Origin: CANKJK01 sp040081715
Lineage (GTDB): Bacteria; Acidobacteriota; Vicinamibacteria; Vicinamibacterales; UBA2999
NCBI GenBank assembly: GCA_040081715.1
Contig: JBEBFY010000014.1
Coordinates: 36,029-100,028, forward strand
Length of the DNA: 64,000 bases
Direction of reading: 5' to 3'
The translations under genes were made by a program, and so were the position numbers. The notes under the pieces are model-generated. The model saw only the letters and a program-made list of their open reading frames with translations, was not told the DNA's origin and made no database searches. Positions 50,108 to 57,875 of this stretch are shown piece after piece (within the stretch, counting starts at the first letter, position 1; every line of letters starts with the position of its first letter).

Positions 50108-51169
50108 TCACCGCAGATCACGGACCGCCGGAATCCCGGGCAGCCCGGTCGCTTCCCTGACCGCTCGGACGATGGCTTCAGCCACCACCTCGGCGGCCAG
50201 GCCACCAACGGCGTCCACCGACGCGGTGCCGTTCCACCGGCCCGTCGCGAGGGCGAACACGGTGTCGCCGTCGCTGGTGGTGTGGGAAGGGTTGAGTGCG
50301 CGGGCCAGGCCGTCGTCGGCCATCAGGGCCACCCGGCTGGCCTGCGCCTTGGTGAGCCTGGCGTTGGTGGCGACCACCGCGAGCGTAGTGTTCTGCCCGG
50401 GGCTCACGGCCGGCTGCGTGCCGAAGCGCAGGAGGCGGCGCGCATCGGCAAGTGAGCCGTCGGCGTTGCGTGCTCCCGCAACCACGCGTCCTGTGGCCGG
50501 ATCAATCACATCCCCGACGGCGTTGACGATGACAAGTGCGCCGACGGTCAGCCCGCCCGGCAGCGTGACGGCCGCGGTCCCGACCCCGCCTTTCATGGGG
50601 AGCACCTTGCTGGTTGAGCCGAAGCCCCCGAACTTGCCGACGGTGGCGCCGGCACCAGCACCGATGCTGCCTTCCTTCACGGCGCCCGTGGCCGCAGCGG
50701 CGGCCGCGCGATAGCCGCAGTCGGCCGTGGGCCGCACGCCGGGCTTGCCGCCGACGGGCAGATCGAAGATCACCGCGGCCGGGACGATCGGCACCTTCGC
50801 GACGCCGGCATTGAAGCCGATGTTGTGTTCCTCGAGCCACCGCACTGTGCCGGTGGCACTCTCGAGGCCGAAGGCGCTGCCGCCCGACAGCACGATGGCG
50901 TTGACGCGTTCCACCAGGTTCAGCGGGCTCAGCAGGTCCGTCTCGCGGGTGCCCGGTGCACCGCCGCGTTGAGAGACACCGCCGACGGCGCCTTCACCAT
51001 CAGCCAGGATCACCGTGCAGCCGGTCGGACGTTCGGTAAGCGTGTGGTGGCCAACCTTGATCCCGTCGACCGCGGTGATGCTGCCCTTGGCGTCTGCCGC
51101 ACCGATGTCGACCCGGAGCGTCAGGATGGTGGCGGCAGCAAGGAAGGCGGCGACCATCGGGACGCGCAT
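50108..51169 (-). CDS. P1 family (DmpA/BapA-type) peptidase, exported
   Basis: The 353-residue protein has a signal peptide (MRVPMVAAFLAAATILTLRV) and the P1 aminopeptidase/DmpA fold: DGIKVGHHTL, a Gly-rich LSGGSAFGLESATG, and MKGGVGTAAVTLPGGLTVGA. The Thr in this last motif is the likely autoprocessing nucleophile, where Ser is common. These enzymes are N-terminal nucleophile aminopeptidases acting on beta- or D-amino-acid peptides or aminohexanoate oligomers. A TAGAGT hexamer lies 7 nt before the ATG. It is divergent from the HIT-domain gene with 28 bp between. Confidence 0.88.
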   Translation of the reverse strand: MRVPMVAAFLAAATILTLRVDIGAADAKGSITAVDGIKVGHHTLTERPTGCTVILADGEGAVGGVSQRGGAPGTRETDLLSPLNLVERVNAIVLSGGSAFGLESATGTVRWLEEHNIGFNAGVAKVPIVPAAVIFDLPVGGKPGVRPTADCGYRAAAAAATGAVKEGSIGAGAGATVGKFGGFGSTSKVLPMKGGVGTAAVTLPGGLTVGALVIVNAVGDVIDPATGRVVAGARNADGSLADARRLLRFGTQPAVSPGQNTTLAVVATNARLTKAQASRVALMADDGLARALNPSHTTSDGDTVFALATGRWNGTASVDAVGGLAAEVVAEAIVRAVREATGLPGIPAVRDLR

Positions 51170-51197
51170 CAGCGTTACTCTACCTGACGCTGCTCCA

Positions 51198-51686
51198 ATG
51201 CCGACTGCTGAACCCGACTGCCTGATCTGCCGCATCAACGACGGCTCCGTGGCCATTCCGCATGGCCTGCTCTACCAGGATGACCTGTGGGTGGTGCGGC
51301 TGATTGAGCCGCCCTGGGCCGTGGCCGGGTGGCTGGTGCTGCAGACGCGCCGGCACTGCCCCGAGCCCGCGATGTTCACGGATGCCGAGGCGGTCTCTTT
51401 CGGGCCGGCGTTGCGGCGCTTCGAGGCTGTGCTGCGCGATGTGACGGGAGCGGCGCGGATCTACACCGCCGCGCTGGGGGAGCAGGTGCGGCACTTCCAC
51501 TGCCACATGGTGCCGCGCTACGAGCCGCCGCCGCACGGCGCGTTGGGATGGGACGTGTTTGATCTGCAGCGGCGCGCAACCGTGGGCGAGATCACCGTGG
51601 AAGCGGAGGAGGTGGCGCGGCTGGCTGAGACGTTCCGCAACCACGTGCTGGTTCGTGCGGCCGGACCCCCTGCCAGCCGGCGCTGA
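51198..51686 (+). CDS. HIT-superfamily hydrolase/transferase-like protein
   Basis: The 162-residue protein has the HIT motif HFHCHMVPRY and a Cys pair near the N terminus (CLICRIN), as in zinc-containing HIT proteins. HIT enzymes hydrolyse or transfer nucleotide monophosphates. The third His of the HIT triad is not in the canonical HxHxHxx arrangement (H-F-H-C-H is present), so the mode is near standard. The ATG at 51198 (MPTAEPDC) is where homology begins. The substrate is unknown. Confidence 0.8.
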   Translation: MPTAEPDCLICRINDGSVAIPHGLLYQDDLWVVRLIEPPWAVAGWLVLQTRRHCPEPAMFTDAEAVSFGPALRRFEAVLRDVTGAARIYTAALGEQVRHFHCHMVPRYEPPPHGALGWDVFDLQRRATVGEITVEAEEVARLAETFRNHVLVRAAGPPASRR

Positions 51687-51699
51687 GCCCGCCCGGATC

Positions 51700-52095
51700 T
51701 CAGCGGCCGGAGAGAATCTCCATGTTGAGTTCGGAGACATCGTGAGCCGGCAGCTCCTGCAGCAGCCGGTTCGCGGCGTCGACGACGATCATGCGTGGCA
51801 ACACCACTTCGTCGGTCACGGCAAACGCCGCCACGATGATGATGTCGCCCACGTGAAAATGCCTGGCCGCGGCGCCGTTGACCACCACCTGTCCGGAGCC
51901 GCGTGGCAGGGGAATCGCGTAGGTTTCGATGCGCTGGCCGTTGTTCACGTTCCACACGGCCACCTGCTCGCCGGCCACGATGTCGGTGAGGTCCATCAGG
52001 TCGCGGTCGATGCCGATGCTCCCGATGTATTTCAGGTCTGCGCCGGTCACGGTGGCGTGGTGAATCTTCGACTTGCAGATCAGGCGGAGCTTCAT
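51700..52095 (-). CDS. panD: Aspartate 1-decarboxylase
   Basis: The 131-residue proenzyme has the self-cleavage site in KYIGSIGIDRDLM (Gly24-Ser25), which creates the pyruvoyl cofactor. The conserved YAIPLPRGSGQVVVNGAAAR and VGDIIIVAAFA segments follow. It makes beta-alanine from aspartate for pantothenate and CoA. It is encoded 27 bp after panC in the same operon. Confidence 0.95.
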   Translation of the reverse strand: MKLRLICKSKIHHATVTGADLKYIGSIGIDRDLMDLTDIVAGEQVAVWNVNNGQRIETYAIPLPRGSGQVVVNGAAARHFHVGDIIIVAAFAVTDEVVLPRMIVVDAANRLLQELPAHDVSELNMEILSGR

Positions 52096-52122
52096 GGCTG
52101 TGTCGGTACTGTACCCGAGCCC

Positions 52123-53013
52123 TTAGCCCAGAACCACAGGGGCCGGGGTGGGCTGGGCCGTCAGGTTGTCGATGAGCCGGACCCCGTCAACCCAGAGCGC
52201 GCCGGCCACGAGAACCGGGCCCGCGACCTCCTCGACAGGCTGCATCGTACGAGGGTCCACGACCTCCAGGTAGTCAAGGTCGACCCGCACGTTCCCATCC
52301 GGAACGACCTGTCCGGACGCAATCGCCGTGATGGCCAGCGGGCTGCGTTCGCCCGCCTCAATGGCCTGCCGGGCAGCGGTGAGCGCCCGGACGAGGGCGA
52401 GTGCGGCCGTCCGTCCGGCCGGTGAGAGGCGCCGGTTCCGCGAACTCATGGCCAGGCCGTCCGGCTCCCGCACCGTCGGCATGCCGACGACCTCCACCGG
52501 GAGGTTGAAGTCCGTCACCAGCCGGCGGATGACGGCGAGCTGCTGGGCGTCCTTCTCGCCGAAGTAGGCGCGGTCCGGCTGCACGATCTGGAGCAGCTTC
52601 AGCACAACAGTGGCCACGCCCTCGAAGTGACCGGGCCGCGATGCGCCGCACAGATGACGGCCGAGCTCGCCCACGTGAACCGTCATAACCGGCGGCTCGG
52701 GATACATCTCCGCGGCCGTTGGTGCGAACACGGTATCCACGCCGAGGTCGCGGCACAGGGCGAGGTCGGAGTCGAGCGTGCGGGGGTAGTGGTCGAGGTC
52801 GTCCTTGCGGTCGAACTGCAGAGGGTTCACGAAGATGCTGACCGCAACGCAATCGTTGCCACGGCGGGCCTCGCGAATGAGCGCGGCGTGCCCCTCGTGC
52901 AGAGCGCCCATCGTCGGCACGAAGCCGATGCTGGTGCCGGCTTGCCTGAACGGTGCGAGGTGCGCACGCAATGCGGCAATAGTCGTCAGCGTCACGGTGG
53001 GGCTGTCGTTCAT
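52123..53013 (-). CDS. panC: Pantothenate synthetase
   Basis: The 296-residue protein has the PanC motifs GFVPTMGALHEGHAALI (with the HIGH-like HEGH), VSIFVNPLQFDRKDDLDHYP, LCGASRPGHFEGVATVVLKL, YFGEKDAQQLAVIRRL and MSSRNRRLSP. It joins pantoate to beta-alanine with ATP. It is followed by panD, which supplies the beta-alanine. panB is not in the window. The preceding alpha/beta hydrolase gene ends 15 bp upstream, so the three probably share a transcript. Confidence 0.95.
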   Translation of the reverse strand: MNDSPTVTLTTIAALRAHLAPFRQAGTSIGFVPTMGALHEGHAALIREARRGNDCVAVSIFVNPLQFDRKDDLDHYPRTLDSDLALCRDLGVDTVFAPTAAEMYPEPPVMTVHVGELGRHLCGASRPGHFEGVATVVLKLLQIVQPDRAYFGEKDAQQLAVIRRLVTDFNLPVEVVGMPTVREPDGLAMSSRNRRLSPAGRTAALALVRALTAARQAIEAGERSPLAITAIASGQVVPDGNVRVDLDYLEVVDPRTMQPVEEVAGPVLVAGALWVDGVRLIDNLTAQPTPAPVVLG

Positions 53014-53028
53014 CGCCGGCTGGCGAGA

Positions 53029-54693
53029 TTACTTCGAGACCAGCGTCTTGCCGAGCCAGTCCGTGAGGCTCTTGACGATGTCCTTGCTGACGTTGCGGTC
53101 GGCCAGCGTGCCGTACTCGGTCACTTCGCCCGTCGTCGCCGGCACGAGCAGGTGGTTCACGCCCTTCACCGTCACGACATCGATCGCCTTCGACTTGCTG
53201 ACCTTCTTCGCCAGGGCACCCAGCCGGTCCGCGTGTGCCACGGGCACCTGCTGGTCCAGCTCCCCATGCAGAATCAGGAGCGGCCGGTCCACGTCCTTGA
53301 GCGGCTTTGCCGGGTCGTATTGCAGGTAGCTCTGGAACCAGGGCGTATCCGCCGACTTGTACTGGCGCGGAATGCGGTCCCACCCGGTGCCGGTCAGGAC
53401 GGCCGCCTGAATCGCCTTCTGCAGCTCCACCTTCTGCTGCCGCTCCTCGGGTGTCGCCTTTACGAGGTCGAGCGCATGACTTTGCTGCTCGAGGTTCAGC
53501 TCAACGCCGGTGGAGGCGGGCCCCGCGATGGATGCCACGGCCGCCACCCTGCCGTCGCGGCTGGCGGTGACCAGGGCCACGGCGGCGCCCTCGCTGTGGC
53601 CCACGAGCGCGATGCGCTTCTCGTCCACGTCCTTGCGGCTGGACAGCCACCGCAGCGCGAGCCGCGCATCGTTGGCGAAGTCGGAAATCGTGGCGGACTC
53701 ACCCCGCCCGCCGGATTGCCCGGTGCCCCGCTTGTCGAAGCGCAGCACCATGTAGCCCGCATCGGCCAGCGCCCCTGCAAGCTGGCTCATGATGGCGACG
53801 CCGGCCACGACGCTGTCGCGGTCCGTGACGTTCGACCCGGCCAGCAGGACGACGGCGGGGTTCTTCGCCAGCGGCTTGCCCGGGCGCGTCAGCGTGCCGG
53901 CGATGTTGAAGCCCTCGGCGGGAATCGTGATCGGCTCATCGGTGGGGTTCGAGTGCGTCAGCATCCGGGAGCTGGACGCCGCCACGTCGTCGCGCACGAT
54001 GTCGAGGCCCTGCCCCGGCACCGTGAGGCGCACGAGGTGGCCATCGGCGTCGGACGTGATCTGCATCAGCAGTTCGCCACCGGCGCTCGGCAGCGCCACG
54101 GTGTGCCGCCGCAGGTCGAGCACGGTGCGGCCGGTCTGCACGCGGTCGTTCTCCACGCTGACGACACGGACAGGTAGCTCGGCATCGGGCACCACGTAGG
54201 CAAAGAGCGAGGCGCCGGCCTGTGCGTTGACGAGCCGCTGCGCCAGCGCCTCGTACGCACCGAAGAACAGGTTGGGCACCATTACCGGTTTTGGCGACAC
54301 CGTGACGGTCTTCGTCGTGACGGTGCCCTGGTCGTTGGTGTCAACAGTGGCGGCGGTGCCGTCGAACGACGCCTTCAGATTGACCAGCCGGCCGCGGAGC
54401 TGGGCGTCGATCACGAGCGACACCGGCGTCCAGTCCGCCTTGTACTTCACCTCGGCGTGGCGGACGATGACATCGAGTGGCGCACCGAGCCGCTCCCGCC
54501 CTGTGATCGTGAGGTGCTCCGCCGTGCGCTCGACGATCACGTCCTCACGTCCGATCGGGGTGCCGCCGACAAACACCACGTAGCCGCTTGTGACGGCGCC
54601 TGGAGCCGGCTGCGCAGCGGCCTTGGCAGGAACGGCCAGCGCGGGAACGACCAGTGCGGTCAGCAATGCCCAGCTACAATGAAATCGAACCAT
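53029..54693 (-). CDS. Secreted alpha/beta hydrolase (serine aminopeptidase/esterase-like)
   Basis: The 554-residue protein has a signal peptide (MVRFHCSWALLTALVVPALA). A beta-rich N-terminal domain of about 210 residues follows, then an alpha/beta hydrolase domain with nucleophile Ser in ALVGHSEGAAVAL, oxyanion region VVLLAGSNVTDRD, Asp in LLILHGELDQQVPVAHA, and His in VKGVNHLL. It is probably a periplasmic esterase or peptidase. The start at 54693 is preferred because TAGGAT lies 7 nt upstream, and the alternative ATG at 54702 falls inside that hexamer. It is divergent from ygfZ by only 18 bp. Confidence 0.85.
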   Translation of the reverse strand: MVRFHCSWALLTALVVPALAVPAKAAAQPAPGAVTSGYVVFVGGTPIGREDVIVERTAEHLTITGRERLGAPLDVIVRHAEVKYKADWTPVSLVIDAQLRGRLVNLKASFDGTAATVDTNDQGTVTTKTVTVSPKPVMVPNLFFGAYEALAQRLVNAQAGASLFAYVVPDAELPVRVVSVENDRVQTGRTVLDLRRHTVALPSAGGELLMQITSDADGHLVRLTVPGQGLDIVRDDVAASSSRMLTHSNPTDEPITIPAEGFNIAGTLTRPGKPLAKNPAVVLLAGSNVTDRDSVVAGVAIMSQLAGALADAGYMVLRFDKRGTGQSGGRGESATISDFANDARLALRWLSSRKDVDEKRIALVGHSEGAAVALVTASRDGRVAAVASIAGPASTGVELNLEQQSHALDLVKATPEERQQKVELQKAIQAAVLTGTGWDRIPRQYKSADTPWFQSYLQYDPAKPLKDVDRPLLILHGELDQQVPVAHADRLGALAKKVSKSKAIDVVTVKGVNHLLVPATTGEVTEYGTLADRNVSKDIVKSLTDWLGKTLVSK

Positions 54694-54711
54694 TTTTTGC
54701 ATCCTACCAGA

Positions 54712-55701
54712 ATGACCCTGCACGACGACTACGGCGTGATTCGCACCGGCGCAGCCCTGAACGAGGTGGCCGCACGAGGTCTGATTGGCCTTTCGGGGCG
54801 CGACCGCGGCACATACCTGCATGGTCTGCTCACCAACGACATCAGCACGCTCAAGGCAGGCACCGGCTGCTACGCCGCGTGGCTGACGGCTCAGGGCCGG
54901 ATGACCACCGACATGCACGTGCTGGAGTCGGGCGACATGCTGTTACTGGACCTGCCGGTGTCGACCACGGCCGCCGTGCTGGCACGGCTCGACCAGTTTC
55001 TCTTCTCGGAGGACGTGCAACTAGCCGACCTTTCGGCGGAACTGCGCCGCGTCGAGGTGCACGGCCCCGAGGCCGCGGCAGCGATCGCCACTGCGTGCCG
55101 GAACCCGGAGGCGCTGGTCGAGCTGGCGTCGTGGGCGCAGTGCCGGAACGCGCGCGTCCCGTTCGGAGACGGCGCCGTCGTGGTGGCTCGAATCGACCGG
55201 CTTGGCGTGCCAGGCTATGTCCTCTACGTGGCCGCCGAGGATGAGGCCGCTTTGCGCTCTGCTCTTGAGGCTGCGGGCGCGAAAGCTGTGTCGCCGGGGG
55301 CCGTCGAGGCCGCCCGCATCGAGGCAGGATGGCCGGTGTTCGGCGTGGATATGGACGAGCACATCATTCCGCTCGAGGCCGGCATCGAGTCGCGCGCCAT
55401 CTCGATGACGAAGGGGTGTTACGTCGGGCAGGAAGTGATCGTCCGCGTACTGCACCGAGGCCACGGCCGCGTGGCAAAGAAGCTCGTGGGGCTGCGTGTC
55501 GAGGGTGATGGACCGGTTGCCGCAGGAGAGACGCTCGACTCAGGTGACGCTGAGATGGGCTACGTCACGTCGTCTGCCGTATCGCCCGAACAGGGGTGCG
55601 TCGCGCTTGGCTACCTGCACCGTGACCACAGCGGGCCCGGCACGACGGTTCGAACGGCCTCGGGCCGGCACGCGGTGGTGACGCCGTTCCCGAAGCGCTA
55701 G
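54712..55701 (+). CDS. ygfZ: Folate-binding YgfZ/GcvT-like protein (Fe-S cluster maintenance)
   Basis: The 329-residue protein has the YgfZ signature KGCYVGQEVIVRVLHRGHGR and an N-terminal GcvT-like fold (GLIGLSGRDRGTYLHGLLTN). YgfZ/IBA57-type proteins use tetrahydrofolate and support assembly or repair of iron-sulfur enzymes such as MiaB. The ATG at 54712 is used; an upstream in-frame ATG at 54679 would overlap a TACAAT hexamer (54675-54680) that could be its -10. Its end overlaps the convergent mutT gene by 4 bp. Confidence 0.9.
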   Translation: MTLHDDYGVIRTGAALNEVAARGLIGLSGRDRGTYLHGLLTNDISTLKAGTGCYAAWLTAQGRMTTDMHVLESGDMLLLDLPVSTTAAVLARLDQFLFSEDVQLADLSAELRRVEVHGPEAAAAIATACRNPEALVELASWAQCRNARVPFGDGAVVVARIDRLGVPGYVLYVAAEDEAALRSALEAAGAKAVSPGAVEAARIEAGWPVFGVDMDEHIIPLEAGIESRAISMTKGCYVGQEVIVRVLHRGHGRVAKKLVGLRVEGDGPVAAGETLDSGDAEMGYVTSSAVSPEQGCVALGYLHRDHSGPGTTVRTASGRHAVVTPFPKR

Positions 55702-56126
55702 CAGCCCCTGCTGCTATCCGAGGCACTGAGCAGCGCAATCAGCTCTTCGTCCGCTGGCGGGAATGTCAGCGACCGCAGGTCCGGTGGTGAAACCCAGCGC
55801 ATCTCCTGGCCGAGCAGCGGGCGGGGCTCACCTGTCAGCGTGCATTCGTAGAAGGCGAGACTCACGGATCGCTCCGGGTAGTGATGCGTGGTGGCCAGCA
55901 CGAGCCGTCCCACGTCAACGCCGGCATCAAGCTCTTCGCGGATTTCCCGCACGAGTGCCGCCTCGGCCGTCTCTCCCGGGTCCACCTTGCCGCCCGGGAA
56001 CTCCCAGTAGCCTTCGAGGTGCACGCCCTTCTGCCTGCGTGTGACCAGGTATCGGCCGTCCCGGAAAATGACCGCCGCGACCACGTGGACGAGCGTCGCT
56101 CCCGTTGGCGACTCCGGCGGCGTCAT
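55698..56126 (-). CDS. mutT: MutT-like Nudix pyrophosphohydrolase
   Basis: The 142-residue protein has a complete Nudix box GX5EX7REXXEE (GKVDPGETAEAALVREIREE), preceded by GYWEFPGGK. It should remove 8-oxo-dGTP or similar damaged nucleotides. The ATG at 56126 overlaps the stop codon of mutY by 4 nt, so the two 8-oxoguanine defence genes are translationally coupled. Its end overlaps the convergent ygfZ by 4 bp. Confidence 0.93.
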   Translation of the reverse strand: MTPPESPTGATLVHVVAAVIFRDGRYLVTRRQKGVHLEGYWEFPGGKVDPGETAEAALVREIREELDAGVDVGRLVLATTHHYPERSVSLAFYECTLTGEPRPLLGQEMRWVSPPDLRSLTFPPADEELIALLSASDSSRGC

Positions 56127-56797
56127 CGACCGTCCCACGGGTAGGACGTGCACTGGCGCTTCATCGGGCACTCGGGGCAGTTCGGCTTTCGCGCCGTGCA
56201 GAGCATCGCGCCGAAGTCCATCAGCGCCTGGTTGAAGTCGAACACGCGCTTGCGGGGCACCAGCACTTCGGACACGGCCCACAGCCGCTTCTTCATCGCG
56301 TGCGCCTTCGGGTCTCCCTTGCCGATGAACACGCGGAACAGCACGCGCGCCACGTTCGTGTCGAGGATGGCCGCCCGCTCGCGGAAGGCAAAGCTCCTGA
56401 TGGCGCCAGCCGTGTACGCGCCGATGCCCTTGAAGGACAGGAGCGTGTCCTCGTCCGAGGGAAGCTGACCGCCGAACCGCTCCACCGACTGGCGTGCGAT
56501 GTCGTGCAGGCGCCGGGGCCGGATGTTGTAGCCGAGCGGCCGCCACGTCTCCGCCACGTGCTCGATGGGCGCCTCGGCGAGCGCTGTGAGCGACGGGTAC
56601 TTGCCCAGCCACTCCTCGTACTTCGGCAGCACGCGGTCCACCTGCGTCTGCTGCAGCATCACTTCCGACACGAGAATGTGGTACGGGTCGTCCGTCTTCC
56701 GCCACGGGAGGTCACGCCCGTGCGCGTCGTACCACTTCAGGAGCTGGCGGCGGAACGTGCGCCGCTCGGTCTCCGTGGGCAGGGGAGCCTTCTTCAT
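56123..56797 (-). CDS. mutY: A/G-specific adenine glycosylase, catalytic domain only
   Basis: The 224-residue protein has the HhH-GPD fold with the catalytic Glu in SEVMLQQTQVDRV, the hairpin FKGIGAYTAGAIRSFAF, the catalytic Asp in ILDTNVARV, and a [4Fe-4S] motif CX6CX2CX5C at the C terminus (CTARKPNCPECPMKRQC). It removes A mispaired with 8-oxoG. Canonical MutY has about 350 residues with a C-terminal Nudix-like domain that reads 8-oxoG. Here the protein ends at the cluster, and a separate Nudix gene follows with a 4-nt overlap. TTATAT lies 6 nt before the ATG. Confidence 0.93.
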   Translation of the reverse strand: MKKAPLPTETERRTFRRQLLKWYDAHGRDLPWRKTDDPYHILVSEVMLQQTQVDRVLPKYEEWLGKYPSLTALAEAPIEHVAETWRPLGYNIRPRRLHDIARQSVERFGGQLPSDEDTLLSFKGIGAYTAGAIRSFAFRERAAILDTNVARVLFRVFIGKGDPKAHAMKKRLWAVSEVLVPRKRVFDFNQALMDFGAMLCTARKPNCPECPMKRQCTSYPWDGR

Positions 56798-56803
56798 GCG
56801 GCC

Positions 56804-56810
56804 ATATAAT
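56804..56810. promoter_or_regulatory. Overlapping divergent -10 elements for mutY and the adenosyltransferase
   Basis: The 7 bp ATATAAT gives TATAAT on the plus strand (56805-56810) and TTATAT on the minus strand. The minus-strand hexamer is exactly 6 nt before the mutY ATG. The plus-strand hexamer is 28 bp before the GTG of the cobalamin adenosyltransferase, which has its own AGAGAGGGCGG ribosome binding region. Confidence 0.55.
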
Positions 56811-56838
56811 CTGGATTCATTCAGAGAGGGCGGCGAGA

Positions 56839-57372
56839 GTGAAAATCTACACGAAAACCGGTGATGCCGGGCAGACGTCGCTCTTCGACAACACGCGTGT
56901 GTCGAAGTCCGACCCGCGCGTTGATGCCTACGGCGAGGTTGACGAGCTGAACGCGTGCCTCGGTGTGGCCAGGGCCGCCGGCGTGCCCGAGGACATCGGC
57001 ACACTCCTCGATGCGATCCAGCAGAAGCTCTTCGCCCTCGGCGCGCGGCTGGCTGATCCCTCGGCGAAGATCGCGTCGCGCGTGACGAAGGCGCATGTCA
57101 CCGATGAGGACGTCGCGGTCCTGGAGCAGGCCATCGATCGACTTGAAGGTGAGTTGCCGCCCCTGCGCGCCTTCATCCTTCCCGGTGGAACCCCCGCTGG
57201 TGCCGCGCTGCACCTCGCCCGCACCGTATGCCGCCGCGCTGAGCGGCGTGCCGTCCCGCTCGAAGGGGTCGAGGCGGTGGTCATCACCTATCTCAACCGC
57301 CTCTCCGACCTGCTTTTTGTCATCGCCAGAGCCGTCAATCACCGGAAGGGGATCCCCGAGACCGAGTGGTAG
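56839..57372 (+). CDS. Cob(I)alamin adenosyltransferase, PduO type
   Basis: The 177-residue protein begins KIYTKTGDAGQTSLFDNTRV, the ATP-binding signature of PduO-type corrinoid adenosyltransferases. It has DAYGEVDELNACLGVARAAG, a C-terminal ARTVCRRAERRAVPL, and YLNRLSDLLFVIARAVNH. It makes adenosylcobalamin from cob(I)alamin and ATP. The GTG start follows a purine-rich leader. No other cobalamin genes or cobalamin riboswitch are in the window, which fits cofactor salvage or a role with an adenosylcobalamin enzyme elsewhere. It ends 1 bp from the convergent membrane protein. Confidence 0.95.
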   Translation: MKIYTKTGDAGQTSLFDNTRVSKSDPRVDAYGEVDELNACLGVARAAGVPEDIGTLLDAIQQKLFALGARLADPSAKIASRVTKAHVTDEDVAVLEQAIDRLEGELPPLRAFILPGGTPAGAALHLARTVCRRAERRAVPLEGVEAVVITYLNRLSDLLFVIARAVNHRKGIPETEW

Positions 57373-57849
57373 TCAGTCCAGGCTGGCCTTCACCCGGTCG
57401 AAGATCTTGCGCGCCAGCTCCTGGCTGACGCGCTCCCGGATGGCACCGCACTCCATCAGCACGGTGCCATTCTCGGTTTCCACCGCCACGTCCCAGCGGT
57501 CGCGGGCGATACCTTCAGGCCGGTCCTCAAACGACGTGGGCTGAGGGATCACGACGCCTACCCGTTTCGAGACGGCGGCGGCGATAGGAGACCCGTTCAC
57601 CAGCACACGCGCGGCCAGGATCGAGTCCTTGGCGATGGCCTGCTCACCGTAGTGGAAGTGGGTGGCGTCCTCGCTGACGAGCGTGAGGTCCTCGCCGATG
57701 GGCAGCTCCGCGATGATGGTGCGTCCGCGGGCACGTTCTGAGTCAGCCGAGCGCCGGCGCCGGAGTCGAGTGTAGGTGAGGGAAGTGGCCAGGCTGAGGG
57801 CCGCCACGACAAGGACCACAGCGACCACGGCAGCAAGAAGATCGCGCAT
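57373..57849 (-). CDS. Single-pass membrane protein of unknown function
   Basis: The 158-residue protein has one N-terminal transmembrane segment (MRDLLAAVVAVVLVVAALSL), a basic stop (RLRRRRS) and a soluble domain of about 110 residues. The soluble part has mixed alpha/beta character (LPIGEDLTLVSEDATHFHYG, DRWDVAVETENGTVLMECG). No family is recognised. The start at 57849 is where the membrane segment begins. It is divergent from thiI by 26 bp. Confidence 0.6.
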   Translation of the reverse strand: MRDLLAAVVAVVLVVAALSLATSLTYTRLRRRRSADSERARGRTIIAELPIGEDLTLVSEDATHFHYGEQAIAKDSILAARVLVNGSPIAAAVSKRVGVVIPQPTSFEDRPEGIARDRWDVAVETENGTVLMECGAIRERVSQELARKIFDRVKASLD

Positions 57850-57875
57850 GGCCGTTTCCGGCGGAGAATAGCACG

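Noticed and set aside
52627..54177. Plus-strand frame across panC and the hydrolase gene
   Set aside because: It lies antisense to two recognisable enzymes and has no motif.
56798..56838. Cobalamin riboswitch before the adenosyltransferase gene
   Set aside because: The leader after the TATAAT is under 30 nt, far too short for the aptamer of about 200 nt.
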